From positions 9,890,021 through 9,954,020 of the forward strand of contig OU744452.1 of NCBI GenBank assembly GCA_916610825.1: 64,000 nucleotides of DNA, read 5' to 3'. The notes beneath the pieces are model-generated. The model was not told where the DNA came from, did no database searches, and worked only from the letters and a program-made list of their open reading frames with translations. This DNA comes from Haliclystus octoradiatus. Its lineage: Eukaryota; Cnidaria; Staurozoa; Stauromedusae; Haliclystidae. The translations under genes were made by a program, and so were the position numbers. Positions 1 to 16,100 of this stretch are shown here, in pieces (positions within the stretch are counted from its first letter, which is position 1; every line of letters begins with the position of its first letter).

Positions 1-3000
1 AGCCAAGCACTATAACTGATCAACCAACCACTATTGCTGATATCACCACTACAGAAACACCATCTACCACGTATGCTCCATCTACAACTGAAAAACCAAG
101 TACTATAACTGATCAACCGACCACTGTTGCTGATAACACCACTACAGAAACACCATCTACCACTTATGTTCCCACTACAACCGAAAAGCCAAGCACTGTA
201 ACTGATCAACCAACCACCTTTGCTGACAACACCACTACCGAAACACCTTCTACCTCCTCCGCTCCAACAACAACAGAGAAGCCAAGCACTGTTACTGATC
301 AACCAACCACGATTGCTGATAACACCACTACAGAAACACCATCTACTACATTAGCTCCAACAACAACAGAGAAGCCAAGCACTATAACTGATCAACCAAC
401 CACTGTTGCTGATAACACCACTACCGAAACACCTTCTACCACGTATATTCCAACTACAACCGAACAACCAAGCACTGTAACTGATCAACCGATCACTGTT
501 GCTGATAACACCACTACAGAAACACCATCTACTACATTAGCTCCAACAACAACAGAGAAGCCAAGCACTGTTACTGAAGAACCAACCACTATTGCTGATA
601 ACACCACTACCGAAACACCTTCTACCTCCTCCGGTCCAACAACAACAGAGAAGCCAAGCACTATAACTGATCAACCAACCACGATTGCTGATAACACCAC
701 TACCGCAGCACCTTCTACTACATTAGCTCCAACAACAACAGAGAAGCCAAGCACTGTAACTGATCAACCAACCACTATTGCTGATAACACCACTAGCGAA
801 ACACCTTCTACCTCCTCCGGTCCAACAACAACAGAGAAGCCAAGCACTATAACTGATCAACCAACCACTATTGCTGATATCACCACTACAGAAACACCAT
901 CTACCACGTATGCTCCATCTACAACTGAAAAACCAAGTACTATAACTGATCAACCGACCACTGTTGCTGATAATACCACTACCGAAACACCTTCTACCTC
1001 CTCCGGTCCAACAACAACAGAGAAGCCAAGCACTGTTACTGAAGAACCAACCACTATTGCTGATAACACCACTACCGAAACACCTTTTACCTCCTCCGCT
1101 CCAACAACAACAGAGAAGCCAAGCACTGTAACTGATCAACCAACCACTATTGCTGATAACACCACTACAGAAACACCATCTACTACATTAGCTCCAACAA
1201 CAACAGAGAAGCCAAGCACTGTAACTGATCAACCAACCACTATTGCTGATAACACCACTAGCGAAACACCTTCTACCTCCTCCGGTCCAACAACAACAGA
1301 GAAGCCAAGCACTATAACTGATCAACCAACCACTATTGCTGATATCACCACTACAGAAACACCATCTACCACGTATGCTCCATCTACAACTGAAAAACCA
1401 AGTACTATAACTGATCAACCGACCACTGTTGCTGATAATACCACTACAGAAACACCATCTACCACTTATGTTCCCACTACAACCGAAAAGCCAAGCACTG
1501 TTACTGATCAACCAACCACCTTTGCTGACAACACCACTACCGAAACACTTTCTACCTCCTCCGCTCCAACAACAACAGAGAAGCCAAGCACTGTTACTGA
1601 AGAACCAACCACTATTGCTGGTAACACCACTACCGAAACACCTTCTACCTCCTCCGGTCAAACAACAACAGAGAAGCCAAGCACTATAACTGATCAACCA
1701 ACCACTATTGCTGATAACACCACTACAGAAACACCATCTACCACGTATGCTCCATCTACAACTGAAAAACCAAGTACTATAACTGATCAACCGACCACTG
1801 TTGCTGATAACACCACTACAGAAACACCATCTACTACATTAGCTCCAACAACAACAGAGAAGCCAAGCACTGTAACTTATCAACCAACAACTATTGCTGA
1901 TAACACCACTAGCGAAACACCTTCTACGTCATCAGCTCCAACAACAACAGAAAAGCCAAGCACTATAACTGATCAACCAACCACGATTGCTGATAACACC
2001 ACTACCGCAGCACCTTCTACTACATTAGCTCCAACAACAACAGAGAAGCCAAGCACTGTAACTGATCAACCAACCACTGTTGCTGATAACACCACTACAG
2101 AAACACCATCTACTACATTAGCTCCAACAACAACAGAGAAGCCAAGCACTGTAACTGATCAACCAACCACTATTGCTGATAACACCACTAGCGAAACACC
2201 TTCTACCTCCTCCGGTCCAACAACAACAGAGAAGCCAAGCACTATAACTGATCAACCAACCACTATTGCTGATAACACCACTACAGAAACACCATCTACC
2301 ACGTATGCTCCATCTACAACTGAAAAACCAAGTACTATAACTGATCAACCGACCACTGTTGCTGATAATACCACTACAGAAACACCATCTACCACTTATG
2401 TTCCCACTACAACCGAAAAGCCAAGCACTGTAACTGATCAACCAACCACCTTTGCTGACAACACCACTACCGAAACACCTTCTACCTCCTCCGCTCCAAC
2501 AACAACAGAGAAGCCAAGCACTGTTACTGATCAACCAACCACGATTGCTGATAACACCACTACAGAAACACCATCTACTACATTAGCTCCAACAACAACA
2601 GAGAAGCCAAGCACTATAACTGATCAACCAACCACTGTTGCTGATAACACCACTACCGAAACACCTTCTACCACGTATATTCCAACTACAACCGAACAAC
2701 CAAGCACTGTAACTGATCAACCGATCACTGTTGCTGATAACACCACTACAGAAACACCATCTACTACATTAGCTCCAACAACAACAGAGAAGCCAAGCAC
2801 TGTTACTGAAGAACCAACCACTATTGCTGATAACACCACTACCAAAACACCTTCTACCTCCTCCGGTCCAACAACAACAGAGAAGCCAAGCACTATAACT
2901 GATCAACCAACCACGATTGCTGATAACACCACTACCGCAGCACCTTCTACTACATTAGCTCCAACAACAACAGAGAAGCCAAGCACTGTAACTGATCAAC

Positions 3001-6000
3001 CAACCACTGTTGCTGATAACACCACTACAGAAACACCATCTACTACATTAGCTCCAACAACAACCGAAAAGCCAAGCACTGTAACTGATCAACCAACCAC
3101 CTTTGCTGACAACACCACTACCGAAACACTTTCTACCTCCTCCGCTCCAACAACAACAGAGAAGCCAAGCACTGTTACTGAAGAACCAACCACTATTGCT
3201 GGTAACACCACTACCGAAACACCTTCTACCTCCTCCGGTCAAACAACAACAGAGAAGCCAAGCACTATAACTGATCAACCAACCACTATTGCTGATAACA
3301 CCACTACAGAAACACCATCTACCACGTATGCTCCATCTACAACTGAAAAACCAAGTACTATAACTGATCAACCGACCACTGTTGCTGATAACACCACTAC
3401 AGAAACACCATCTACTACATTAGCTCCAACAACAACAGAGAAGCCAAGCACTGTAACTTATCAACCAACAACTATTGCTGATAACACCACTAGCGAAACA
3501 CCTTCTACGTCATCAGCTCCAACAACAACAGAAAAGCCAAGCACTATAACTGATCAACCAACCACGATTGCTGATAACACCACTACCGCAGCACCTTCTA
3601 CTACATTAGCTCCAACAACAACAGAGAAGCCAAGCACTGTAACTGATCAACTGACCACTGTTGCTGATAACACCACTACAGAAACACCATCTACTACATT
3701 AGCTCCAACAACAACAGAGAAGCCAAGCACTGTAACTGATCAACCAACCACTATTGCTGATAACACCACTAGCGAAACACCTTCTACCTCCTCCGGTCCA
3801 ACAACAACAGAGAAGCCAAGCACTATAACTGATCAACCAACCACTATTGCTGATATCACCACTACAGAAACACCATCTACCACGTATGCTCCATCTACAA
3901 CTGAAAAACCAAGTACTATAACTGATCAACCGACCACTGTTGCTGATAATACCACTACAGAAACACCATCTACCACTTATGTTCCCACTACAACCGAAAA
4001 GCCAAGCACTGTAACTGATCAACCAACCACCTTTGCTGACAACACCACTACCGAAACACTTTCTACCTCCTCCGCTCCAACAACAACAGAGAAGCCAAGC
4101 ACTGTTACTGATCAACCAACCACGATTGCTGATAACACCACTACAGAAACACCATCTACTACATTAGCTCCAACAACAACAGAGAAGCCAAGCACTATAA
4201 CTGATCAACCAACCACTGTTGCTGATAACACCACTACCGAAACACCTTCTACCACGTATATTCCAACTACAACCGAACAACCAAGCACTGTAACTGATCA
4301 ACCGACCACTGTTGCTGATAACACCACTACAGAAACACCATCTACTACATTAGCTCCAACAACAACAGAGAAGCCAAGCACTGTTACTGAAGAACCAACC
4401 ACTATTGCTGATAACACCACTACCGAAACACCTTCTACCTCCTCCGGTCCAACAACAACAGAGAAGCCAAGCACTATAACTGATCAACCAACCACGATTG
4501 CTGATAACACCACTACCGCAGCACCTTCTACTACATTAGCTCCAACAACAACAGAGAAGCCAAGCACTGTAACTGATCAACCAACCACTATTGCTGATAA
4601 CACCACTACCGAAACACCTTCTACCTCCTCCGGTCCAACAACAACAGAGAAGCCAAGCACTATAACTGATCAACCAACCACTATTGCTGATATCACCACT
4701 ACAGAAACACCATCTACCACGTATGCTCCATCTACAACTGAAAAACCAAGTACTATAACTGATCAACCGACCACTGTTGCTGATAATACCACTACCAAAA
4801 CACCTTCTACCTCCTCCGGTCCAACAACAACAGAGAAGCCAAGCACTGTTACTGAAGAACCAACCACTATTGCTGATAACACCACTACCGAAACACCTTC
4901 TACCTCCTCCGCTCCAACAACAACAGAGAAGCCAAGCACTGTAACTGATCAACCAACCACTATTGCTGATAACACCACTACAGAAACACCATCTACTACA
5001 TTAGCTCCAACAACAACAGAGAAGCCAAGCACTGTAACTGATCAACCAACCACTATTGCTGATAACACCACTAGCGAAACACCTTCTACCTCCTCCGGTC
5101 CAACAACAACAGAGAAGCCAAGCACTATAACTGATCAACCAACCACTATTGCTGATATCACCACTACAGAAACACCATCTACCACGTATGCTCCATCTAC
5201 AACTGAAAAACCAAGTACTATAACTGATCAACCGACCACTGTTGCTGATAATACCACTACAGAAACACCATCTACCACTTATGTTCCCACTACAACCGAA
5301 AAGCCAAGCACTGTAACTGATCAACCAACCACCTTTGCTGACAACACCACTACCGAAACACTTTCTACCTCCTCCGCTCCAACAACAACAGAGAAGCCAA
5401 GCACTGTTACTGAAGAACCAACCACTATTGCTGGTAACACCACTACCGAAACACCTTCTACCTCCTCCGGTCAAACAACAACAGAGAAGCCAAGCACTAT
5501 AACTGATCAACCAACCACTATTGCTGATAACACCACTACAGAAACACCATCTACCACGTATGCTCCATCTACAACTGAAAAACCAAGTACTATAACTGAT
5601 CAACCGACCACTGTTGCTGATAACACCACTACAGAAACACCATCTACTACATTAGCTCCAACAACAACAGAGAAGCCAAGCACTGTAACTTATCAACCAA
5701 CAACTATTGCTGATAACACCACTAGCGAAACACCTTCTACGTCATCAGCTCCAACAACAACAGAAAAGCCAAGCACTATAACTGATCAACCAACCACGAT
5801 TGCTGATAACACCACTACCGCAGCACCTTCTACTACATTAGCTCCAACAACAACAGAGAAGCCAAGCACTGTAACTGATCAACTGACCACTGTTGCTGAT
5901 AACACCACTACAGAAACACCATCTACTACATTAGCTCCAACAACAACAGAGAAGCCAAGCACTGTAACTGATCAACCAACCACTATTGCTGATAACACCA

Positions 6001-7100
6001 CTAGCGAAACACCTTCTACCTCCTCCGGTCCAACAACAACAGAGAAGCCAAGCACTATAACTGATCAACCAACCACTATTGCTGATATCACCACTACAGA
6101 AACACCATCTACCACGTATGCTCCATCTACAACTGAAAAACCAAGTACTATAACTGATCAACCGACCACTGTTGCTGATAATACCACTACAGAAACACCA
6201 TCTACCACTTATGTTCCCACTACAACCGAAAAGCCAAGCACTGTAACTGATCAACCAACCACCTTTGCTGACAACACCACTACCGAAACACCTTCTACCT
6301 CCTCCGCTCCAACAACAACAGAGAAGCCAAGCACTGTTACTGATCAACCAACCACGATTGCTGATAACACCACTACAGAAACACCATCTACTACATTAGC
6401 TCCAACAACAACAGAGAAGCCAAGCACTGTAACTGATCAACCAACCACCTTTGCTGATAACACCACTACAGAAACACCATCTACCACGTATATTCCAACT
6501 ACAACCGAACAACCAAGCACTGTAACTGATCAACCGACCACTGTTGCTGATAACACCACTACAGAAACACCATCTACTACATTAGCTCCAACAACAACAG
6601 AGAAGCCAAGCACTGTTACTGAAGAACCAACCACTATTGCTGATAACACCACTACCAAAACACCTTCTACCTCCTCCGGTCCAACAACAACAGAGAAGCC
6701 AAGCACTATAACTGATCAACCAACCACGATTGCTGATAACACCACTACCGCAGCACCTTCTACTACATTAGCTCCAACAACAACAGAGAAGCCAAGCACT
6801 GTAACTGATCAACTGACCACTGTTGCTGATAACACCACTACAGAAACACCATCTACTACATTAGCTCCAACAACAACCGAAAAGCCAAGCACTGTAACTG
6901 ATCAACCAACCACCTTTGCTGACAACACCACTACCGAAACACTTTCTACCTCCTCCGCTCCAACAACAACAGAGAAGCCAAGCACTGTTACTGAAGAACC
7001 AACCACTATTGCTGGTAACACCACTACCGAAACACCTTCTACCTCCTCCGGTCAAACAACAACAGAGAAGCCAAGCACTATAACTGATCAACCAACCACT
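1..7100 (+). repeat. Higher-order duplication, period 3,813 bp (41 units)
   Basis: Bases 1 to about 3290 recur at 3814 to about 7100 with an offset of exactly 3,813 bp. Matched landmarks include the GATATC (Asp-Ile) unit at about 40 and 3855, the TEEP units, and the TAAAPSTT units. The copies separate near 7100-7200, where the second copy switches to Asn codon AAT followed by a TKTPSTSSGP unit. The first copy may begin left of the window. Edges are judged by eye to within about one unit. Confidence 0.85.
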
Positions 7101-10100
7101 ATTGCTGATATCACCACTACAGAAACACCATCTACCACGTATGCTCCATCTACAACTGAAAAACCAAGTACTATAACTGATCAACCGACCACTGTTGCTG
7201 ATAATACCACTACCAAAACACCTTCTACCTCCTCCGGTCCAACAACAACAGAGAAGCCAAGCACTGTTACTGAAGAACCAACCACTATTGCTGATAACAC
7301 CACTACCGAAACACCTTTTACCTCCTCCGCTCCAACAACAACAGAGAAGCCAAGCACTGTTACTGATCAACCAACCACTATTGCTGATAACACCACTAGC
7401 GAAACACCTTCTACCTCATCAGCTCCAACAACAACAGAAAAGCCAAGCACTGTAACTGATCAACCAACCACTATTGCTGATAACACCACTACAGAAACAC
7501 CATCTACCACGTATGCTCCATCTACAACTGAAAAACCAAGTACTATAACTGATCAACCGACCACTGTTTCTGATAATACCACTACAAAAACACCATCAAC
7601 AACAGAGAAGCCAAGCACTGTAACTGATCAACCAACCACTATTGCTGACAACACCACTAGCGAAGCACCTTCTACCTCATCAGCTCCAACAACAACAGAA
7701 AAGCCAAGCACTATTACTGATCAACCAACTACGATTGCTGATAACACAACTAGCGAAACAACTTTTACCTCCTCCGCTCCAACAACAACAGAGAAGCCAA
7801 GCACTGTTACTGATCAACGAACCACTATTGCTGATAACACCACTAGCGAAACACCTTCTACCTCATCAGCTCCAACAACAACAGAAAAGCCAAGCACTAT
7901 TACTGATCAACCAACCACGATTGCTGATAACACTACTACAGAAACATCATCTACCATGTATGCTCCATCTACAACTGAAAAACCAAGTACTATAACTGAT
8001 CAACCGACCACTGTTGCTGATAATACCACTACAGAAACACCATCTACCACTTATGTTCCCACTACAACCGAAAAGCAAAGCACTGTAACTGATCAACCAA
8101 CTACCTTTGCTGACAACACCACTACCGAAACACCTTCTACCACGTATATTCCAACTACAACCGAACAACCAAGCACTGTAACTGATCAACCAACCACTAT
8201 TGCTGATAACACCACTAGCGAAACACCTTCTACGTCATCAGCTCCAACAACAACAGAAAAGCCAAGCACTATTACTGATCAACCAACCACGATTGCTGAT
8301 AACACCACTACAGAAACACCATCTACCACGTATGTTCCCACTACAACCGAAAAGCCAAGCACTGTAACTGATCAACCAACCACCTTTGCTGACAACACCA
8401 CTACCGAAACACCTTCTACCTCCTCCGCTCCAACAACAACAGAGAAGCCAAGCACTGTTACTGATCAACCAACCACGATTGCTGATAACACCACTACAGA
8501 AACACCATCTACTACATTAGCTCCAACAACAACAGAGAAGCCAAGCACTGTTACTGATCAACCAACCAATGTTGCTGATAACACCACTACCGAAACACCT
8601 TCTACCACGTATATTCCAACTACAACCGAACAACCAAGCACTGTAACTGATCAACCGATCACTGTTGCTGATAACACCACTACAGAAACACCATCTACTA
8701 CATTAGCTCCAACAACAACAGAGAAGCCAAGCACTGTTACTGAAGAACCAACCACTATTGCTGATAACACCACTACCGAAACACCTTCTACCTCCTCCGG
8801 TCCAACAACAACAGAGAAGCCAAGCACTATAACTGATCAACCAACCACGATTGCTGATAACACCACTACCGCAGCACCTTCTACTACATTAGCTCCAACA
8901 ACAACAGAGAAGCCAAGCACTGTAACTGATCAACTGACCACTGTTGCTGATAACACCACTACAGAAACACAATCTACTACATTAGCTCCAACAACAACAG
9001 AGAAGCCAAGCACTGTAACTGATCAACCAACCACTATTGCTGATAACACCACTAGCGAAACACCTTCTACCTCCTCCGGTCCAACAACAACAGAGAAGCC
9101 AAGCACTGTTACTGATCAACCAACCACTATTGCTGATATCACCACTACAGAAACACCATCTACCACGTATGCTCCATCTACAACTGAAAAACCAAGTACT
9201 ATAACTGATCAACCGACCACTGTTGCTGATAATACCACTACAGAAACACCATCTACCACTTATGTTCCCACTACAACCGAAAAGCCAAGCACTGTAACTG
9301 ATCAACCAACCACCTTTGCTGACAACACCACTACCGAAACACTTTCTACCTCCTCTGCTCCAACAACAACAGAGAAGCCAAGCACTGTTACTGAAGAACC
9401 AACCACTATTGCTGATAACACCACTACCGAAACACCTTCTACCTCCTCCGGTCAAACAACAACAGAGAAGCCAAGCACTATAACTGATCAACCAACCACT
9501 ATTGCTGATAACACCACTACAGAAACACCATCTACCACGTATGCTCCATCTACAACTGAAAAACCAAGTACTATAACTGATCAACCGACCACTGTTGCTG
9601 ATAACACCACTACAGAAACACCATCTACTACATTAGCTCCAACAACAACAGAGAAGCCAAGCACTGTAACTTATCAACCAACCACTATTGCTGATAACAC
9701 CACTAGCGAAACACCTTCTACGTCATCAGCTCCAACAACAACAGAAAAGCCAAGCACTATAACTGATCAACCAACCACGATTGCTGATAACACCACTACC
9801 GCAGCACCTTCTACTACATTAGCTCCAACAACAACAGAGAAGCCAAGCACTGTAACTGATCAACTGACCACTGTTGCTGATAACACCACTACAGAAACAC
9901 CATCTACTACATTAGCTCCAACAACAACAGAGAAGCCAAGCACTGTAACTGATCAACCAACCACTATTGCTGATAACACCACTAGCGAAACACCTTCTAC
10001 CTCCTCCGGTCCAACAACAACAGAGAAGCCAAGCACTATAACTGATCAACCAACCACTATTGCTGATATCACCACTACAGAAACACCATCTACCACGTAT

Positions 10101-13100
10101 GCTCCATCTACAACTGAAAAACCAAGTACTATAACTGATCAACCGACCACTGTTGCTGATAATACCACTACAGAAACACCATCTACCACTTATGTTCCCA
10201 CTACAACCGAAAAGCCAAGCACTGTAACTGATCAACCAACCACCTTTGCTGACAACACCACTACCGAAACACCTTCTACCTCCTCCGCTCCAACAACAAC
10301 AGAGAAGCCAAGCACTGTTACTGATCAACCAACCACGATTGCTGATAACACCACTACAGAAACACCATCTACTACATTAGCTCCAACAACAACAGAGAAG
10401 CCAAGCACTATAACTGATCAACCAACCACTGTTGCTGATAACACCACTACCGAAACACCTTCTACCACGTATATTCCAACTACAACCGAACAACCAAGCA
10501 CTGTAACTGATCAACCGATCACTGTTGCTGATAACACCACTACAGAAACACCATCTACTACATTAGCTCCAACAACAACAGAGAAGCCAAGCACTGTTAC
10601 TGAAGAACCAACCACTATTGCTGATAACACCACTACCGAAACACCTTCTACCTCCTCCGGTCCAACAACAACAGAGAAGCCAAGCACTATAACTGATCAA
10701 CCAACCACGATTGCTGATAACACCACTACCGCAGCACCTTCTACTACATTAGCTCCAACAACAACAGAGAAGCCAAGCACTGTAACTGATCAACTGACCA
10801 CTGTTGCTGATAACACCACTACAGAAACACCATCTACTACATTAGCTCCAACAACAACAGAGAAGCCAAGCACTGTAACTGATCAACCAACCACTATTGC
10901 TGATAACACCACTAGCGAAACACCTTCTACCTCCTCCGGTCCAACAACAACAGAGAAGCCAAGCACTATAACTGATCAACCAACCACTATTGCTGATATC
11001 ACCACTACAGAAACACCATCTACCACGTATGCTCCATCTACAACTGAAAAACCAAGTACTATAACTGATCAACCGACCACTGTTGCTGATAATACCACTA
11101 CCAAAACACCTTCTACCTCCTCCGGTCCAACAACAACAGAGAAGCCAAGCACTGTTACTGAAGAACCAACCACTATTGCTGATAACACCACTACCGAAAC
11201 ACCTTCTACCTCCTCCGCTCCAACAACAACAGAGAAGCCAAGCACTGTTACTGATCAACCAACCACTATTGCTGATAACACCACTAGCGAAACACCTTCT
11301 ACCTCATCAGCTCCAACAACAACAGAAAAGCCAAGCACTGTTACTGATCAACCAACCACTATTGCTGATAACACCACTACAGAAACACCATCTACCACGT
11401 ATGCTCCATCTACAACTGAAAAACCAAGTACTATAACTGATCAACCGACCACTGTTTCTGATAATACCACTACAAAAACACCATCAACAACAGAGAAGCC
11501 AAGCACTGTAACTGATCAACCAACCACTATTGCTGACAACACCACTAGCGAAGCACCTTCTACCTCATCAGCTCCAACAACAACAGAAAAGCCAAGCACT
11601 ATTACTGATCAACCAACTACGATTGCTGATAACACAACTAGCGAAACACCTTCTACCTCCTCCGCTCCAACAACAACAGAGAAGCCAAGCACTGTTACTG
11701 ATCAACGAACCACTATTGCTGATAACACCACTAGCGAAACACCTTCTACCTCATCAGCTCCAACAACAACAGAAAAGCCAAGCACTATTACTGATCAACC
11801 AACCACGATTGCTGATAACACTACTACAGAAACATCATCTACCATGTATGCTCCATCTACAACTGAAAAACCAAGTACTATAACTGATCAACCGACCACT
11901 GCTGCTGATAATACCACTACAGAAACACCATCTACCACTAATGTTCCCACTACAACCGAAAAGCAAAGCACTGTAACTGATCAACCAACTACCTTTGCTG
12001 ACAACACCACTACCGAAACACCTTCTACCACGTATATTCCAACTACAACCGAACAACCAAGCACTGTAACTGATCAACCAACCACTATTGCTGATAACAC
12101 CACTAGCGAAACACCTTCTACGTCATCAGCTCCAACAACAACAGAAAAGCCAAGCACTATTACTGATCAACCAACCACGATTGCTGATAACACCACTACA
12201 GAAACACCTTCTACAACATTAGCTCCAACAACAAAAGAGAAGCCAAGCACTATTACTGATCAACCAACCACTATTGCTGATAACACCACTAGCGAAACAC
12301 CTTCTACCTCATCAGCTCCAACAACAACAGAAAAGCCAAGCACTATAACTAATCAACCGACCACTGTTGCTGATAACACCACTACAGAAACACCATCTAC
12401 TACATTAGCTCCAACAACAACAGAGAAGCCAAGCACTGTTTCTGATCAACCAACCACGATTGCTGATAACGCCACTACAGAAACACCTTCTACCTCCTCC
12501 GCTCCAACAACAACAGAGAAGCCAAGCACTGTTACTGAAGAACCAACCACTATTGCTGATAACACCAATACCGAAACACCTTCTACCTCCTCCGCTCCAA
12601 CAACAACAGAGATGCCAAGCACTGTTACTGATCAACCAACCACTATTGCTGATAACACTACTACAGAAACACCATCTACCACGTATGTTCCAACTACAAC
12701 CGAAAATCCAAGCACTATATCTGATCAGCCAACCACTATTGCTGATAACACCACTAGCGAAACACCTTCTACCTCATCAGCTCCAACAACAACAGAAAAG
12801 CCAAGCACTATAACTGATCAACCGACCACTGTTGCTGATAACACCACTACCAAAACACCTTCTACCACGTATATTCCAACTACAACCGAACAACCAAGCA
12901 CTGTAACTGATCAACCGACCACTGTTGCTAATAACACCACTACCAAAACACCTTCTACCTCCTCCGGTCCAACAACAACAGAGAAGCCAAGCACTGTTAC
13001 TGAAGAACCAACCACTATTGCTGATAACACCACTACCGAAACACCTTTTACCTCCTCCGCTCCAACAACAACAGAGAAGCCAAGCACTGTTACTGATCAA

Positions 13101-16100
13101 CCAACCACTATTGCTGATAACACCACTAGCGAAACACCTTCTACCTCATCAGCTCCAACAACAACAGAAAAGCCAAGCACTATAACTGATCAACCAACCA
13201 CTGTTGCTGATAACACCACTACAGAAACACCATCTACCACGTATGCTCCATCTACAACTGAAAAACCAAGTACTATAACTGATCAACCGACCACTGTTTC
13301 TGATAATACCACTACAAAAACACCATCAACAACAGAGAAGCCAAGCACTGTAACTGATCAACCAACCACTATTGCTGACAACACCACTAGCGAAACACCT
13401 TCTACCTCATCAGCTCCAACCTCAACAGAAAAGCCAAGCACTGTAACTGATCAACCAACCACTATTGCTGATAACACCACTACAGAAACACCATCTACCA
13501 CGTATGCTCCATCTACAACTGAAAAACCAAGTACTATAACTGATCAACCGACCACTGTTTCTGATAATACCACTACAAAAACACCGTCAACAACAGAGAA
13601 GCCAAGCACTGTAACTGATCAACCAACCACTATTGCTGACAACACCACTAGCGAAGCACCTTCTACCTCATCAGCACCAACAACAACAGAAAAGCCAAGC
13701 ACTATTACTGATCAACCAAGTACGATTGCTGATAACACCACTAGCGAAACAACTTCTACCTCATCAGCTCCAACAACAACAGAAAAGCCAAGCACTGTTA
13801 CTGATAAAACAACCACTATTGCTGATGACACTACTACAGAAACACCATCTACCACGTATGTTCCAACTACAACAGAAAGTCAAAGCACTATAACTGATCA
13901 GCCAACCACTATTGCTGATAACACCACTAGCGAAACACCTTCTACCTCATCAGCTCCAACAACAACAGAAAAGCCAAGCACTATTACTGATCAACAAACC
14001 ACGATTGCTGATAACACCACTAGTGAAACACTTTCTACCTCATCAGCTCCAACAACAACAGAAAAGCCAAGCACTGTTACTGATCAACCAACCACTATTG
14101 CTGATAACACCACTACCGAAACACCTTCTACTACCTCTGCTCCAATAACAACAACAGAAAAGCCAAGCACTATAACTGATCAACCGACCACTGTTGTTGA
14201 TAACACCACTACAGAAACACCATCTACTAAATTAGCTCCAACAACAACAGAGAAGACAAGCACTGTTTCTGATCAACCAACCACGATTGCTGATAACACC
14301 ACTACAGAAACATCTTCTACCACTTCAGCTCCAACAACAACAGAAAAACCAAGCACCGTAACTGATCAACCAACCACTGTTCCTGATAACACCACTACCA
14401 AAACACCTTCTACCACGTATATTCCAACTACAACCGAACAACCAAGCACTGTAACTGATCAACCGACCACTGTTGCTAATAACACCACTACCAAAACATT
14501 TTCTACCATGTCCGGTCCAACAACAACAGAGAAGCCAAGCACTGTTACTGAAGAACCAACCACTATTGCTGATAACACCACTACCGAAACACCTTCTACC
14601 TCCTCCGGTCCATCAACAACAGAGAAGCCAAGCACTATAACTGATCAACCAACCACGATTGCTGATAACACCACTCCCGCAGCACCTTCTACTACATTAG
14701 CTCCAACAACAACAGAGAAGCCAAGCACTGTAACTGATCAACCAACCACGATTGCTGATAACACCACTACTGAAAAACCTTCCACTACACTAGCTCCAAC
14801 AACAACAGAGAAGCCAAGCACTGTAACTGATCAACCAACCACTATTGCTGATAACACCACAAGCGAAACAACTTCTACGTCATCAGCTCCAACAACAACA
14901 GAAAAGCCAAGCACTATTACTGATCAACCAACCACGATTGCTGATAACACCACTACAGAAACACCATCTACCACGTATGCTCCATCTACAACTGAAAAAC
15001 CAAGTACTTTAACTGATCAACCGACCACTGTTGCTGATAATACCACTACAGAAACACCTTCTACCTCCTCCGCTCCAACAACAACAGAGAAGCCAAGCAC
15101 TATTACTGATCAAACAACCACGATTGCTGATAACACCACTACCGAAACACCTTCTACCACGTATATTCCAACTACAACCGTACAACCAAGCACTATAACT
15201 GATCAACCGACCACTGTTGCTGATAATACCACTACAGAAACACCATCTACCACTTATGTTCCCACTACAACAGAAAAGCAAAGCACTGTAACTGATCAAC
15301 CGACCACCTTTGCTGACAACACCACTACCGAAACACCTTCGACTTCCTCCGCTCCAACAACAACAGAGAAGCCAAGCACTGTTACTGATCAACCAACCAC
15401 GATTGCTGATAACACTACTACAGAAACAACATCTACCACGTATGTTCCAACTACAACGGAAAACCCAAGCACTATATCTGATCAGCCAACCACTATTTCT
15501 GATAACACCACTAGCGAAACACCTTCTACCTCATCAGCTCCAACAACAACAGGACCACCAAGCACTATAACTGATCAACCGACCACTGTTGCTGATAACA
15601 CCACTACAGAAACACCATCTACTACATTAGCTCCAACAACAACAGAGAAGCCAAGCACTGTTTCTGATCAACCAACCACGATTGCTGATAACACCACTAC
15701 AGAAACATCTTCTACCACTTCAGCTCCAACAACAACAGAAAAACCAAGCACCGTAATTGATCAACCAACCACTGTTCCTGATAACACCACTACCAAAACA
15801 CCTTCTACCACGTATATTCCAACTACAACCGAACAACCAAGCACTGTAACTGATCAACCGACCACTGTTGCTAATAACACCACTACCAAAACATTTTCTA
15901 CCTCCTCCGGTCCAACAACCACAGAGAAGCCAAGCACTGTTACTGAAGAACCAACCACTATTGCTGATAACACCACTACCGAAACACCTTCTACCTCCTC
16001 TGGTCCAACAACAACAGAGAAGCCAAGCACTATAACTGATCAACCAAACACGATTGCTGATAACACCACTCCCGCAGCACCTTCTACTACATTAGCTCCA

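Larger units (their letters stand above)
4984..12200 (+). repeat. Higher-order duplication, offset 3,981 then 3,888 bp
   Basis: The block from about 4984 to 8310 recurs at about 8965 to 12200. The offset is 3,981 bp up to about 6.9 kb of the source and 3,888 bp beyond about 7.2 kb, so one 93-bp unit was lost or gained between the copies. Shared landmarks include the 75-bp short unit (7551 and 11439) and the in-frame TSSTMYAP variant (7956 and 11844). The copies diverge after about 8310 and 12200. Confidence 0.82.

Noticed and set aside
7956..7958. ATG at 7956, and likewise 30892 and 42298, as translation starts.
   Set aside because: Each is a point variant inside a repeat unit (ACC or ACG to ATG, Thr to Met), recurs in duplicated blocks, and has the same open repeat frame upstream.
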